DNA from: Anthoceros angustus
Taxonomy: Eukaryota; Streptophyta; Anthocerotopsida; Anthocerotales; Anthocerotaceae
Assembly: GCA_010909165.1 (NCBI GenBank)
Contig: MU008174.1
Coordinates: 310,001 to 374,000, forward strand
DNA: 64,000 bases
Direction of reading: 5' to 3'
A program made the translations under genes and the position numbers. Below, in pieces: positions 11,753-27,313 of the stretch; the first letter of the stretch is position 1; each line of letters begins with the position of its first letter. Below the pieces are notes generated by a model that was not told the origin of the DNA, made no database searches, and was given only the letters and a program-made list of their open reading frames with translations.

Positions 11753-13654
11753 CTACGGGCCCCGAGCCTTGAACAAACATAGGCAACCTTTAGGCTGAGC
11801 GTCCTGAGGGAGCATTCCGCCCCCCTTGGCAGTATCGATTGACTCTAAATATTGGACCACGTCGCTCATGGCTGGCCTCTTTTCAGGATTTGCATCCCAG
11901 CACTTTCTCATGACGTTTGCTAAAGCACTTGGACAGCATTTCGGAACCTCAGGTCGCCGGTTCTGTGGAAGCAGGACTCCAACTTAGTATACAAAAGTGT
12001 CCTAAATCATGGGGCAAAAAACATTGGGGCGAGAAACAACCCACGGACACTCTCAGCACCGACAGCATCCGGATGTACCTGTTGTACCACGGCCGTTGCC
12101 AGGTCTGCAAAGTTCAGGTCAGGATAAGGCATGTCGCAGCAGTAAACTTCCCAGAGGCAGATACCAAAGCTGTAGACATCGCACTTCCTGTCATATGGCT
12201 TGCCATCAAGCACCTGCACACCACAGTCTTACCACTGAAACCAAACCCAGTATCTACAGAGCCTACAGCGTTTCATGAGCATCTGAGAAATATAGTACGC
12301 ACAAAAGCATCACCGAGTAGACCTTTGCATACCTCCGGAGCCATATACCCAGCAGTCCCAGTTTCACCAGTCATGTCCTTCAGATTCTGAGCTTCGACTC
12401 GGGCAACACCAAAATCAGCAATCTTGAGAGTTCTTGCCGAGTCCAGTAACATGTTTTCTGTCTTAACATCTCTGTGGACAATCTTCTTGGAGTGGAGATA
12501 CGCAAGGCTGAACAATAACAAGAGGACCACAGGCCTTAAGCACTACAGAGGATGCAGATGTAAGCATTATACAAAACTCCAGCATGCAAGTCTCACCCTC
12601 TCGCAAGATCAAGAGCCAGCTGGATGACTATCTTAAATGCCAGCTTCCTGTGTCGATTTCGAATAAGATAATCCTTGAGAGTCCCCCCAGCAAGGTACTC
12701 AGCAACAACACAGCAGATATTTGATGCCAAATGAATAAATCCATCATGTCCTGGAGCAAACGAGGGGATTTGCAGGTCGGTAGTGCCCATTGAAGCACCT
12801 ACAAACTGCGACTTTTTCAAGGACAGTGAAGCCTGTAAGTGACATAATCTCTCCAAGACTAGCAGTCAAGTCTCTCTTCCAAAACTCTCCTCCAATGTTT
12901 ATCTTGGACTGCACTTTTCATGAAAAAACCAGAACTCGCCAATTTTACTCAACATGCAGAGATGTGTATGGTTTACGTATAAGCAGGACGCTCAACATAA
13001 TTCAGATACACCCCTGCATGTTGCACAGGGTCCACAAGAACACTCTGAAACATCCATGGTAGTGGGAGAGAAAGTAAAGAATAACCTTAGTGACATTCGG
13101 ATGGTCCAGCTTGTACCAAATCTTAACTTCTTGTCTGAAAGCGTTCCTCAATGCAGTAATTTCAGCTCGAGTCATGGTATCCTCTTCCCCCCAATCCAGC
13201 AACTTCACTGGCCAAAACAGGTGCGTAAAAGAAGGTGAAATTCAGCAGAACATGGATGTAGCAACGGATTCATCTGGTTACTGTTACTTGCGGAACTCCT
13301 GGAAGCTGAATTATGGAGCAAGCAATAACCTGCAACGTCCTTGCCATCATACACTCCTCGATGAACGGTGCCATAGGTCCCCTGAGCTATCGCATTCTTG
13401 AGCACCAGCTTGGTGGGGTCTATTTCCCATTCTTCCACCGTCCTGGGAGGTGTGCTCCGAAGGCTCCGAATTAAGTGCTTCTCTAAGGCTGCATCCAGGT
13501 TGGCTAGGTCCAGGAGGTCCGCGCGCACAAAGCTGGATGTCTTCTTGGAGACGGGCGTTCCCAATGGCCGCCCCCCAACCGTGCTCCCATCATCCGCCTG
13601 CCCTTCAGCTTCCTTCACTGGCCCTTTCTCTTCAACATCTGGCCCTTTCTCCAT
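11753..13654 (-). CDS. Raf-like MAPKKK group C protein kinase (MRK1/CBC type), 391 aa
   Basis: Cytosolic Ser/Thr kinase of the plant Raf-like C group, whose Arabidopsis members include MRK1 and the CBC kinases of guard-cell CO2 and blue-light signalling. Six exons: 13654-13330, 13207-13086, 12805-12597, 12507-12333, 12213-12079, 11962-11753. All borders are GT-AG and total 1176 nt. Motifs: glycine loop AQGTYGTVHRG, VAVK lysine (codon split across intron 1), HRDVKTENMLL catalytic loop, DFGVAR, GTAGYMAPE, and subdomain IX DVYSFGICLWEV. The tail ends in a KGGGMLP...GCLCLFKARGP signature typical of this subgroup. Length matches the family (about 390 aa), so the gene looks intact. Residues 1-90 are a polar lead. 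Its physiological role in this organism is inference. Confidence 0.95.
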
Positions 13655-13733
13655 GCGTGCTACAGCAGCGAAGTCGAAGGCAGATCAGACGACATGAATG
13701 TCGTCGGAGCTTTCTATAGTGAAACAGCAGAGC

Positions 13734-13758
13734 GAGCTGAGCTGAGCTGAGCTGAGCT
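13734..13758. repeat. GAGCT pentanucleotide microsatellite
   Basis: Five perfect GAGCT copies, about 80 bases upstream of the kinase start codon, so probably in its 5' UTR or promoter. Confidence 0.9.
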
Positions 13759-13804
13759 TCTTCACTCTAGGGCACCCACGGGCCCGGGTCGCGCCTCAGG
13801 TCCC

Positions 13805-13844
13805 ATTGCGGAGCCCGCGAGGCTGTCCTCGCGGGCTCCGCAAT
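13805..13844. other. Perfect hairpin, 18-bp stem with 4-base loop
   Basis: ATTGCGGAGCCCGCGAGG at 13805-13822 is exactly complementary to 13827-13844, with loop CTGT at 13823-13826. It is GC-rich and lies about 150 bases upstream of the kinase start. It could be a structured 5' UTR element, a small-RNA-type precursor or a palindromic duplication. From 13845 to 16180 I see no supported gene. Confidence 0.8.
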
Positions 13845-16179
13845 CGAGCCCCTGCCACTTCCCAGCGGCTCCGTCCGTCCACGAAGCCGTGGATTCAAGC
13901 TCCGTTGCAATCGGTGTACACGCGAGGAGGATTTTTATCCTAGTGAATTTGTGCGAAGATATTTCTCTATGACGCCCGATGTATGGATGTGGAGCAATGC
14001 CGAGGAGCTATGGGAACAATTCGTGCGCGTCATGGCGTGGTTTGCATGACCTCATCTCTTCACAAATTCAGTTGCAGCTTACATAGCCTCCTGTAGGCTA
14101 GATCCTCCCCTCCCCAGCCTTCTGTTGAGCTTGAAGGCCAGGCAAATTTGGAGCATTGTCTGCTGCTCTGATTCCTGTTTTCCTTGTTTCCGGTTGCGAT
14201 AGATCAGTGGAGCTATGTCGTTAGGCCTCAGAGCCTGGGGGACTTCTGTTGTTTGTTTCTGGAGAATGTTGGGGATGTATCAAGCATTCGTAGCTAACAT
14301 TGTGTTGTTTGTTGTTCACTTGTTTCTTGACGATTGAGAAAACTCGTCACTGTGAAGCCTTTCTCAGTTCACAGAGGGAGTCCTCAGTTTTCTTCAAAGA
14401 TCTCTATCTACGAGATCGAAAAGGTACACCGAAGTAGTCTGTAAGCACCAGCAGGCTACTTGTGATCCCGGGTCAAAACGTAGTGTGGGAAGTCTATCAC
14501 TTCCTAATCAAAAACCAGTTGCAATGTGATACAGTCCAGGTAGAGCAGGTTTGCAATAGGGAGGGCAGGTTTGACAAGCGTCTCGGGCCTCCTTGTCAAT
14601 GTCCAGGGGATGAGCAAGGGCGGAGCTGGTGTCTCGCTGATGGGAGACCTCAGGCCTTGTGGATGCAGAAATGGTTATTGAACTGGCTCCTTGAGGAAGT
14701 CGAAGGTCAGCAAGACTCTATAGATGGCATGTCGTCTTATTTCCTTTCCATGACCTTGGACCTAGTTTTCTGTATTTGTGAGGGCATCCCCCTTGTTTCG
14801 CTCGTTTGATGCTTGCTTGCGTTTCTTTTACAGTCCCTTCTCTAGGCGCAGCAAAGACAAATGGTACACACACAATCGAGCGGTGTCTGAACCAACCCTA
14901 TCCCAAGCCTTGAGGACCTAAAAGGTAGAGCAAGACTGGAGGTCCCGGTTCTCTTTCACATCGTCAAGCCACCTGGTTTTCTCTACCTTGCGTTCAGCCC
15001 GTCAGTTGCTAACTTTCATGCCTGTTTTTCTCATCTAATCTCTTCTCTATGCGGACTGAAGCCCAAGTTGAACAAACTCACCCTAGCAGAATCTAAACAC
15101 AACAGTACCCCAACCCGTCTACCAAGCAGTTGCCCACAAATACAACATGTCAGGTACTACAGTACACACTCTACCACTCCGACACTGCACTACATGCACC
15201 GGTTTGGTCATGCCTTGTGACTTGCAAACTGGCAGGTCAAGCAGGGAACTCCGAAACCATTTTCAGATGCAGACTTCACAGCAACAAGCAGGTCACTGCT
15301 TCACATTCAAGTCCTTGCAATGTACATCCAGCACTGGAGATGGGGACCTTACATCGTCCTAGGCTGCAGCAGGCTGTACAGTGTGCATTCACGGAGCACC
15401 CATGGCTGCTGGGCGCGTGAAAAGTGCCCTTTGTGCCAAATCGCGCAACGCAGCATCTCGTCATGCTGCGTGAACTGGATCCACGACCTGTGCTGACTGA
15501 CGACCAAACAAGACCCCACAACACAACTGGTTTACAATACTCTGATCAGATGATGTCCGTCTGTTGATTCCTCTTGTCCTCTCTCTCCCACCAAGGGATT
15601 CCGATTTCCAACCCCCTTCCCCGCTGTAACGTCATGTGGCGCAAACTGGATTGTGGTCCCATCCGGTCCGATTGCGCCAATTCGCCCAATCTTCGGCGCA
15701 TAAAATCGCCAACCGATTCAATCAGACATGGGCGGCAGGAAGGCAAGTGGAGTCCCGGCCGTGCCGGTTGGAGCCGGTGGAGCGGCAAGGCCGTGCGTGA
15801 CTGGCGGGCCAGAATAGCGCAAGTCTCGCACAGTCCCGGCAACGCGCGGCCTATGAGGTTCAGGCCTCGCCGGACGGGAGCCAATCGGGCCGCCGCCGCA
15901 ACAACTCTTCAATTTTTTTTTTTTCCCACCTACCTAGGAAATTCGTGTGTACCTAAGTATACGGTGTGTATGGCGATTAGAATTACACTCTAATTAGATT
16001 CAATTTTTAACCGCCATAGTGTAACCCTATGGTATCTAATCATAGGACCTAGATAGCTCAGCACGCTTTACTAAGGGAAAAAAGATGGGGTGAGCCCATC
16101 TAAAGAACATCAGAAGACTCCACATGCAATAGAGGAAGAAGAAGTCTATTATAATCCACGTGGATGGAATTTCGTGTCA

Positions 16180-16625
16180 TGGGACTTGATATTTGATACT
16201 TAATAACTTGTACCATGGTGTGTCCAAGCTACCTCCACCAAGGGCATTCATGGGACTTGGTAACCACTCAACAACTTGTACCATAGTGTGCCTAAGCTAA
16301 GTGCACTAAGGGCATCCACTCCCTCTAGACACCCCATCTACACATGATATTATCATACAAAGATATTGGTAGTGAAAAGAGTTGTGTGCCAATAGGTAGT
16401 AGCGATCACAACTACCTACCTACAACGTGATGGAATACCTGTAGAGTATCTTAGGGTCTAGTGGTATAGAATCATAATACTATGTAGAGATTAATAGTGC
16501 TAATGTATGATATTATATCAGGTAGCATTTCCTAATAGGATTCTGCGTTCCTTATGTTGGGTTTTCCAATAGGATTGTACGTTCCTTTGGTAGGGTTTCC
16601 TAATAGCATTGTGCATTCCTTACAT
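16180..16625. repeat. Short imperfect direct repeats
   Basis: Two copies of a segment with GGGACTTG...ACTTGTACCAT...GTGTGCCTAAGCTA and AAGGGCATCCA (16180-16325). Then three copies of a roughly 33-base unit with CCTAATAGGATTGTGCGTTCCTT (16528-16622). Likely decayed transposon sequence. No gene seen to 17438. Confidence 0.6.
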
Positions 16626-17438
16626 AACATAGCATCCCAAAGAAAAATAAAAGCCATTCCAAAGGAAAAAAAAACTTGCCTACATAAAGACTTTAGAGCT
16701 AGGTTTTATTGTTTGTCTTGTCCCACACAGTGCTCAAATCTCTGCCAGTATAACACGGTGCCGAACTCTCTGCCGGTAGCCTACGTTGCCAGTGTCGTGT
16801 GATTTGGTTTGGTTGTGACAGCCACACACAGCCGCAATCGGTGTGATTGAGTTAACCAGTGATGGTTTGTGACAGGCGCAGCCGCAATTGCCCACTTGCG
16901 CAGGCAGGTTGGCGTGACCAGGCAGTCGAGTCAAGTTACCTACCTTTCTCCGGCGTGCAAAAGGGGGCCTTCCCTGCGCAGGGAGAAGCAGAGGCAAGGC
17001 AGCAGAGCAGCAGTGGTGAGCAGAATCGCGGGTCGGTCGCGACGCGCCCGTGAGACGCGCGTGATCTCTCAGTCACGACTCGCAGTCTGCGAGTCGGAAT
17101 TGCGCCTCGCTGTTTCAGCGTACTTCGACAGTCGCATGCCCCGGGAGCGGGGCCAGGACTGGCAGTGTGCAAGGAATTCTGCTGGGCTGGTGGACGAGGG
17201 GGATCTCGCCTCGCGGCTTCCGCCCACCATCCGGCACAGGAAGGTATTGAGGTGCGCCATCGCCCACAAAGGCAAAGACAGCCGGTGCTGCGGTTCCATC
17301 CTCCCGTCCGCCATCCCGGCGCTGCCCACCAGCAGCAGCAGCAGGAGCAGCGAGAGCAGTGAGCGCTAAGGCTTCCTGGAGAAGCAGCCGTGAGGTGGGT
17401 AGGGGGGGGACGCGAGCGGGAGCCGGGCCCGGGCCAGA

Positions 17439-22083
<4,645 letters not shown>

Positions 22084-22694
22084 TCCGTCACTCGAAGAAG
22101 GTTTAAGTCAAGTTTGTCGTTAAAGAGTTTCACAAGACCCGCGTTGTTCGTTGAGATGATTCAAGGTAACACTGGGGAACATGCAGGCACAGAGAAGTTT
22201 TTACATTGATAAGCAGATTTAGGAGGTAGAATGATCCATTTTTTTCAGCTGATTGTTTTGTTGCGATTCTTAGGGTGAACCCCTGATATGATTCTTCCAG
22301 GACATAGCTGTTCTCTGTACATTTACCAAGCTAAGCTATCTAGGTATGTTCCCCGGGAAGGGGAACAACAAATTTGTACTCATGTTATCTATTGAAGAAA
22401 TTGATTGGAAAGCCATTCTTTCCACTGGCTCATGATCTGTTGTCTTGGATATAACATGAGGATTGAAGACAACTCCTGAGGCCAAATTCTTTTGTCCAGG
22501 ACAAGAGAGAAGCAAAGTTAAGAAATTAAGAAATCGATTCTCTTGACGCACCACTGAGAAAGCATACACATGTCTCTGAGGAAGCATAAACATTTCTCTG
22601 ACCTAGCCACTCTACATCAAGTCATCACGCCATCCTGACGTTCATTGACACAGGCAGAAGACAACTTAGAATGGATCAGAAGCCCATGCCGCTT
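22084..22694. other. Tail-to-tail intergenic region
   Basis: About 610 bases between the AAA ATPase stop and the OEP21 stop. It must hold both 3' UTRs and polyadenylation signals. I see no further gene or clear repeat. Confidence 0.6.
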
Positions 22695-23207
22695 TTAGAG
22701 ATCATAGAGCAGCATCCAGTTGCCTCGAAAATCCGTGTTAAAAGTCCAATTGTTTTCTCGGAGCTTAGCATAAGCTTTGCGGTTCAAAAAATCATAACCG
22801 AGCATCATCTTGAGGTCCTGCCCCTCTGTAAAATAGTAGATCTTCCTACTGAGCTCAAGGCAGGCCCTACCGCTCACCTCATTCCGGCTATAGCCATAGC
22901 TCACCCGGCTCTTGGCGTCCACAGTCAGCAGGCCGTCGTCAGTGAGCGGCCACGACTTCTTGGCCGACAGCGAGCACCGCAGAGGCTCCCAAGCATTTGT
23001 GCTATAGCGCAGAGTCGTGTCCACGGCGTCCATGACCTTGGGAAGAAAGCGCTTCCGCACCTGCACCTCCCCGTCCACAGTGCCATCTTTGGTGTTGAGC
23101 AGGCCCGATAGCCTCACTCCGGTGTTGCTCGGTGGATGCACAAACCGCTCTGTGAAGTAGAGCGCCAGGGAGCCCCTACTCGAGTCCACTCTCAGGCTCG
23201 TCTCCAT
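22695..23207 (-). CDS. OEP21: Outer envelope pore protein 21 (OEP21), chloroplast, 170 aa, single exon
   Basis: OEP21 is a small beta-barrel, anion-selective pore of the chloroplast outer envelope that passes phosphorylated carbohydrates such as triose phosphates. The single minus-strand frame begins METSLRVDSS and ends WMLLYDL, matching the family's METSLRY start and W-N-L-R-Y-D-L end. Other family features are the ENNWTFNTDFRGNW segment near the C-terminus, alternating amphipathic strands throughout, and a length of 170 aa against about 167-177 in relatives. There is no transit peptide, as expected for an outer-envelope barrel. No intron is visible, unlike most genes here, so a retrocopy is possible, though the frame is intact. 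It is tail-to-tail with the AAA ATPase. Confidence 0.9.
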   Translation of the reverse strand: METSLRVDSSRGSLALYFTERFVHPPSNTGVRLSGLLNTKDGTVDGEVQVRKRFLPKVMDAVDTTLRYSTNAWEPLRCSLSAKKSWPLTDDGLLTVDAKSRVSYGYSRNEVSGRACLELSRKIYYFTEGQDLKMMLGYDFLNRKAYAKLRENNWTFNTDFRGNWMLLYDL

Positions 23208-24280
23208 GACGCTTGTGCAGCTGCAGATTCACAACTCCTCTCCTCCTTCAAGGTTCGCCGCGTAATACCACCATTCCAACCATGGTCTTTCCAGGTGGAA
23301 CACCGGGCTTTGAGAAAGCGGATTCGTCTATGCCTGGCTACGTCTGCGGCGGGCTTGCCTCCAAGAGAGCCTATTTTCATTTTTAGAATATTCATAATTT
23401 CCTTAGTTAATGGTGCCCTTTTCATTTCTCCTTTTTTGTGGGACGGTTTCTCCCTTTGTCTGAATTGGTACCACATAAGCCAAAGTGTTTGACTTTTCAT
23501 CCATGTTTGAGATGTGTTTCCGTGATACAAATATCGTTTTTACGGTTTGACTCGGGGTTCCCTGCATCATTGCTCCTGCCCTTCGGATTACCTCCAACCT
23601 CTCCCACAAGGACCCACCCAGACCCACCCTTCCCCTCTCACCCCCTACCTCCCCTCTTTGATACCCTACTGCTGCCACCCTCAACCCAGCAGGTGACTGA
23701 CGTAGGAGCTTGGGAGGCGTGGTTGCTGCTTGGGTGTGAGTTGAGGTTGCCCCAATTGTGTGAGGGGGTTTGGGTGTGTGAGAAGGTACAAGCTTGTGTC
23801 TTGGAAGTTGGTTTCATGTTGAACGGAAGTCTCGTGGGACGATAAGTGTGGCCATTAGAGGGCAGGCTTGGGGGTCCCGAGGCCTTCCTCCCATAAATTC
23901 TGCCGGACGCGGAAGAGGAATTGAACCATGAATCACATTGCCAGCCACCCACACAATTCTGGGCAAAAGAAATGAGCTTGTCCGAAAAGGATGTGTCCCA
24001 GGCTCAGGTTGTTCCATTGGGGTTTTGCAGGATGGCCAGAAGACTTTGCTCCCAGTCTGGCATCCTCACTACTCTGCAGACAGCTCATTGAGGACACCTT
24101 TGGATGGTGAGAATGCCGTGAGGGAGGGAGAATGATAACTTTGAAGATCCCGAGCAGGCGCAACTAAGAAGCTTGGAGGTGGTGATGGACAATGTCTTAG
24201 GGCAATGCCCGCCAGAGTCTCAATCTGTTGAGTGAAGAATGTGGTGTTTTCAAACTAGTTGGATTTCTAGGGATGCATAT
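23208..24280. other. Gene-poor stretch upstream of OEP21
   Basis: It contains the OEP21 promoter side and a C/T-rich tract near 23570-23690. Several short open frames exist on both strands, but none shows a recognisable motif or splice pattern. No gene supported. Confidence 0.4.
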
Positions 24281-24284
24281 GAAT

Positions 24285-24370
24285 GTTTGGCACATGTCGC
24301 ACGAGGTAAGCACTTGAATTCATATAAGCACTTCCTCGACAAACAACCAAGCAAAACAAATCTAATACGC
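24285..24370 (+). pseudogene. Copia-type gag (UBN2-like) fragment
   Basis: A short piece containing CGCACGAGGTAAGCAC and CAAGCAAAACAAATCTAA. It matches the end of the gag fragment at 30180-30260, which is recognisable as copia gag (WDHLEQLY). It is truncated and joined directly to an LTR copy in opposite orientation. Confidence 0.6.
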
Positions 24371-24388
24371 AGATATATAGGTGCAACC

Positions 24389-24989
24389 AATAACAAGAGG
24401 GAGTAGCTCGCACGTCATGGCACAAACACACTCTCCCCACGAGAACAACACGCAAATTCCTCACACATCGCTCTCGGAGTCATAGCTTTGGCCTCCTCAC
24501 AACACCCCTTGCATTGCATATCTAGAAGACAAGTGATCCCAGCCTTGGAAGTATATACTAGACTGCATCGGCATATTCCTAAGATATCCTATTAGCGTGG
24601 TATAAATATCCTAAGAATACACTATAATATGCAAGGAATATGCCAAAGCATATTACTTGAGCTTATCCACTTAGCTATTGTATCCTAAGAATACACTATA
24701 ATATGCAAGGAATATGCCAAAGCATATTACTTGAGCTTATCCACTTAGCTATTGCTAGCCATGTTTAATTAACACTAATCAATACTTAATTAACATAAGC
24801 ACCTTAGATTAATTAACACTAATAAATGCTTAATTAACATAAGTACATTAGATTAATTAATACTAATTGCTTACTTAAAGATAAGTAATTAGATTAATTG
24901 ATGCTAATTGCTTACTTAAGGATATTAATTAGATTAATTAATGCTAACCAAATACTAAACCCAAGTGCAGATATTAGTGTCACACGGCA
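24389..24989 (-). mobile_element. Copia-type LTR copy, minus orientation
   Basis: Reverse complement of the sequence at 30268-30741. Shared landmarks include CGTGTGACACTAAT at one end, the TTAATTAA-rich part, AGCTCAAGTAATATGCTTT, CATATTCCTTGCATATT, and GAGGAATTTGCGTGTTGTTC near the other end. It carries an internal 74-bp tandem duplication that the other copy lacks. The outer limits are estimates. Confidence 0.7.
24608..24755. repeat. 74-bp perfect-looking tandem duplication inside the LTR
   Basis: The block starting ATCCTAAGAATACACTATAA occurs at 24608 and again at 24682, with no difference seen until the copies end at CTTAGCTATTG. Confidence 0.9.
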
Positions 24990-25412
24990 TGTCAGCTCGC
25001 AGACATGGAAGAAAGAGTGAAATATTTTTTTTTTTGTAGAGTGAGTCTTCTCATTTCAATTATGCAAAAAAAGGTTACAAAAAACGGATACGGCCATTAA
25101 GCTGTAAAGGAGAAAGCAGTCTGAATAGAGTCCTCGAAGCTCATCTTGGCATCCTCTACCGCAATGGTCCACTGTTTAAGGCGTCCAAAGAGGCGAGAAT
25201 CAATTTGTGTTCAAGCAAAGAGTGGAGGAGGACTAAAATAGTTATCACTTTTGAATCGAGATTTCAGTGAACGAACATAGTTTTAAGCATTCTAAAATCA
25301 TCAAAAATAAATAAGCTATATTAACTATTAAGATGGGGTGCTTACCCCAAGGATGAAGCTTGGAAGAGTCAAGCTTAGATAAAACAATGGCGAAGTGGTT
25401 GACAACATGAGC

Positions 25413-26471
25413 TCAACTATCGGCTTGTCTTTTGAAGTGGCAATTTGACAATGCATGTCTTTTTCGAGGACGATCAACCTCGTCCTGCATGCCGGGAGTG
25501 GATGGTCTCTTAAGCTGAAGACTGCGGGATTGGCGAGTTGCATCCTCATAGGCTCGACGGAGATCATAGTTTGCCTCCATTTCATCATCATCGAAGACAA
25601 CTTCTTCTTCCTCTAAGAGGCGATTGACGTGATATTCCACATTTGGAGATCCGAGATATGAGCTCTCTTTCTCTTCACGGATAACATCTTCTTCCTCTCC
25701 TTGTTCCTCTTCGTGAGACATCACATTTTCCAGCTCTTCGCACACATCATCTTCTATTGCATTTTCGTAGACAACATCTTGCTCTTCTGCATCTTCGTGG
25801 AAAACATCTTGCTCTTCTTCTGCATCTTCGCCGACAACATCTTGCTCTTCTTCTGCATCTTCGCGGACAACATCTTGTTCTTTTGTATCTTCTTCTTCAT
25901 CATCTTCCTGTTCTTCTGTGTCTGTCTCTTCCTTTTCTCCGTCTTCATTTTCTCCTCTCTCTCCATTTTCCTCATCTTCATTTTCTTGTTTCTCTCTATT
26001 TTCCAGCTCCTTTACGTCGTCATCCTCCATCTCTGACTCTGAACTTACGAAGTAGGTTGAGGAACTCTCGTTATGACCTGCACGGACAACACGTTCCTCC
26101 TCGACACGTTCTTCCTCTGCACGCTCGGCCTCGTTCGCCATTTCTACCGCTTTGACCAACTCTCGAGACAGTCTCTGAATTTCTCCCTTCTCCACCCATG
26201 GAGGACCTCCGACCATTTTAGTCTTGAGGTTCTTATTCTCTGTCTTGAGAGTAGAGATTAGGGCAATGAGGCCGTCTCTCTCTCGCATTAAGGCAGCGAT
26301 GTAACTATCTTTGGCACGTCCTTGGTGATGCAGTGTCTCCGCTTGAGATTTTAAATGTTTAATAGTCTCAGCTTGGGCTATAATGGTCTTAAAATATTCA
26401 ATGGTCTCAGCTTGAACTGTAATGGTCTCAGCTTGGGCTGAAATAATCGGTTGTCCAGCTAGTCCTGTCAA
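25413..26471 (-). CDS. Unrecognised acidic coiled-coil frame, 352 codons
   Basis: Not recognised. The open frame reads (N to C) a repeated QAETI heptad-like coiled coil (residues about 12-60), a second helical segment (SYIAALMRERDGLIALIST), a very acidic Glu/Asp region with 13-residue repeats around EEEQDVVGEDAEE (residues about 130-260), and a basic end with PRKRH that could be a nuclear signal. There is no ATG near its 5' end; the first methionine codon comes about 60 residues in. The frame therefore probably continues from the overlapping frame at 26428-27276 by an intron, a frameshift or a sequence error. It sits between two copia LTR copies, so a transposon origin is possible. Confidence 0.4.
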   Translation of the reverse strand: MTGLAGQPIISAQAETITVQAETIEYFKTIIAQAETIKHLKSQAETLHHQGRAKDSYIAALMRERDGLIALISTLKTENKNLKTKMVGGPPWVEKGEIQRLSRELVKAVEMANEAERAEEERVEEERVVRAGHNESSSTYFVSSESEMEDDDVKELENREKQENEDEENGERGENEDGEKEETDTEEQEDDEEEDTKEQDVVREDAEEEQDVVGEDAEEEQDVFHEDAEEQDVVYENAIEDDVCEELENVMSHEEEQGEEEDVIREEKESSYLGSPNVEYHVNRLLEEEEVVFDDDEMEANYDLRRAYEDATRQSRSLQLKRPSTPGMQDEVDRPRKRHALSNCHFKRQADS

Positions 26472-27276
26472 TCACATGCGTAAAACCGACCATTTGTGTT
26501 ATATCAATAGCAGGATTCACTTCCGTATACAACAATTGTTGTAGCATACCCAAATATTTATGGAGAAATGCAACACTCTCTTTATCCAAACCCATATTTT
26601 CCCGCGAACTGATATTTTCTCGCAGCAGAGTGGTAATGTAAATGATCAGCAAATTGGTAATGTATATGACCATACCTCGTATATTTATCGCTTGGATGGA
26701 GTGAGCTTTTGCGCTCATATTTGATGTAATCGCGTGAATCGATTTATCTGCAATAACCGGTCCATTGTTAATCAATACATCTCCAGCTCCACGATTGATT
26801 GATACATCTGTAGCCGATCCATCGTTAATTGATCCCACTCCATAATTGATTGATATATCTACAGCTGGTCTATCGTTAATTGATTCATGTCCGTGATTAA
26901 TTGATACATCTGCACACGCTTCATTTTGGCTTCTTTGCCATGTGAAAGAATTGTGTAGCTTTTCCGCTTCCCACGTTGACACTAGCTTTGAACCCGTTGT
27001 ATCCATCAACACCGGCTTTGAACCCGTTGCCTCCATCGATACCGGCTTTGAGCCTGTTGCCTCCATCGACACTGGCTGTGAACATGTTCCCTCCATCGAC
27101 ACTGGCTGTAAACATGTTCCCTTCATCGACACCGGCTTTGAATTTGTTGCCTCCATCAACACCAGCTTTGAACCTGCTGCCTCCTTCGACACCGGCTTTG
27201 AATCTGTTGCCTCCATCAACACTAGCTTTGAACCTGCTGCCTCCTTCGACACCGGCTTTGAACCTTGTGCCCCCAT
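26428..27276 (-). CDS. Unrecognised repeat-rich frame upstream of the acidic coiled-coil frame
   Basis: Not recognised. It begins with ten-residue repeats (GSKPVSMEAT type, a 30-bp minisatellite), then about four roughly 20-residue repeats of the type DVSINxGxxSINDG, then a non-repetitive hydrophobic/helical segment (GMVIYITNLLIIYIT, FLHKYLGMLQQLLYTEVNP). The last 44 bases overlap the 352-codon frame in another register. The repeat part is also open in a second minus-strand frame that reads RFKAGVDGGN repeats, so openness alone is weak evidence. The non-repetitive end argues for genuine coding. Confidence 0.35.
   Translation of the reverse strand: MGAQGSKPVSKEAAGSKLVLMEATDSKPVSKEAAGSKLVLMEATNSKPVSMKGTCLQPVSMEGTCSQPVSMEATGSKPVSMEATGSKPVLMDTTGSKLVSTWEAEKLHNSFTWQRSQNEACADVSINHGHESINDRPAVDISINYGVGSINDGSATDVSINRGAGDVLINNGPVIADKSIHAITSNMSAKAHSIQAINIRGMVIYITNLLIIYITTLLRENISSRENMGLDKESVAFLHKYLGMLQQLLYTEVNPAIDITQMVGFTHVIDRTSWTTDYFSPS
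26985..27275. repeat. 30-bp minisatellite
   Basis: About nine to ten copies of a 30-base unit with GGCTTTGAACC and GTTGCCTCCATCGACACC (plus strand). Thirty being divisible by 3, all frames free of stops in the unit stay open. Confidence 0.85.
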
Positions 27277-27313
27277 CACCGTCAGAGAATCTTGTACTGA
27301 AAGCTGCCGCTGG

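Noticed and set aside
15546-15993. Overlapping 112- and 139-codon frames on opposite strands
   Set aside because: GC-rich stretch without motifs, splice signals or plausible start context; looks like chance openness.
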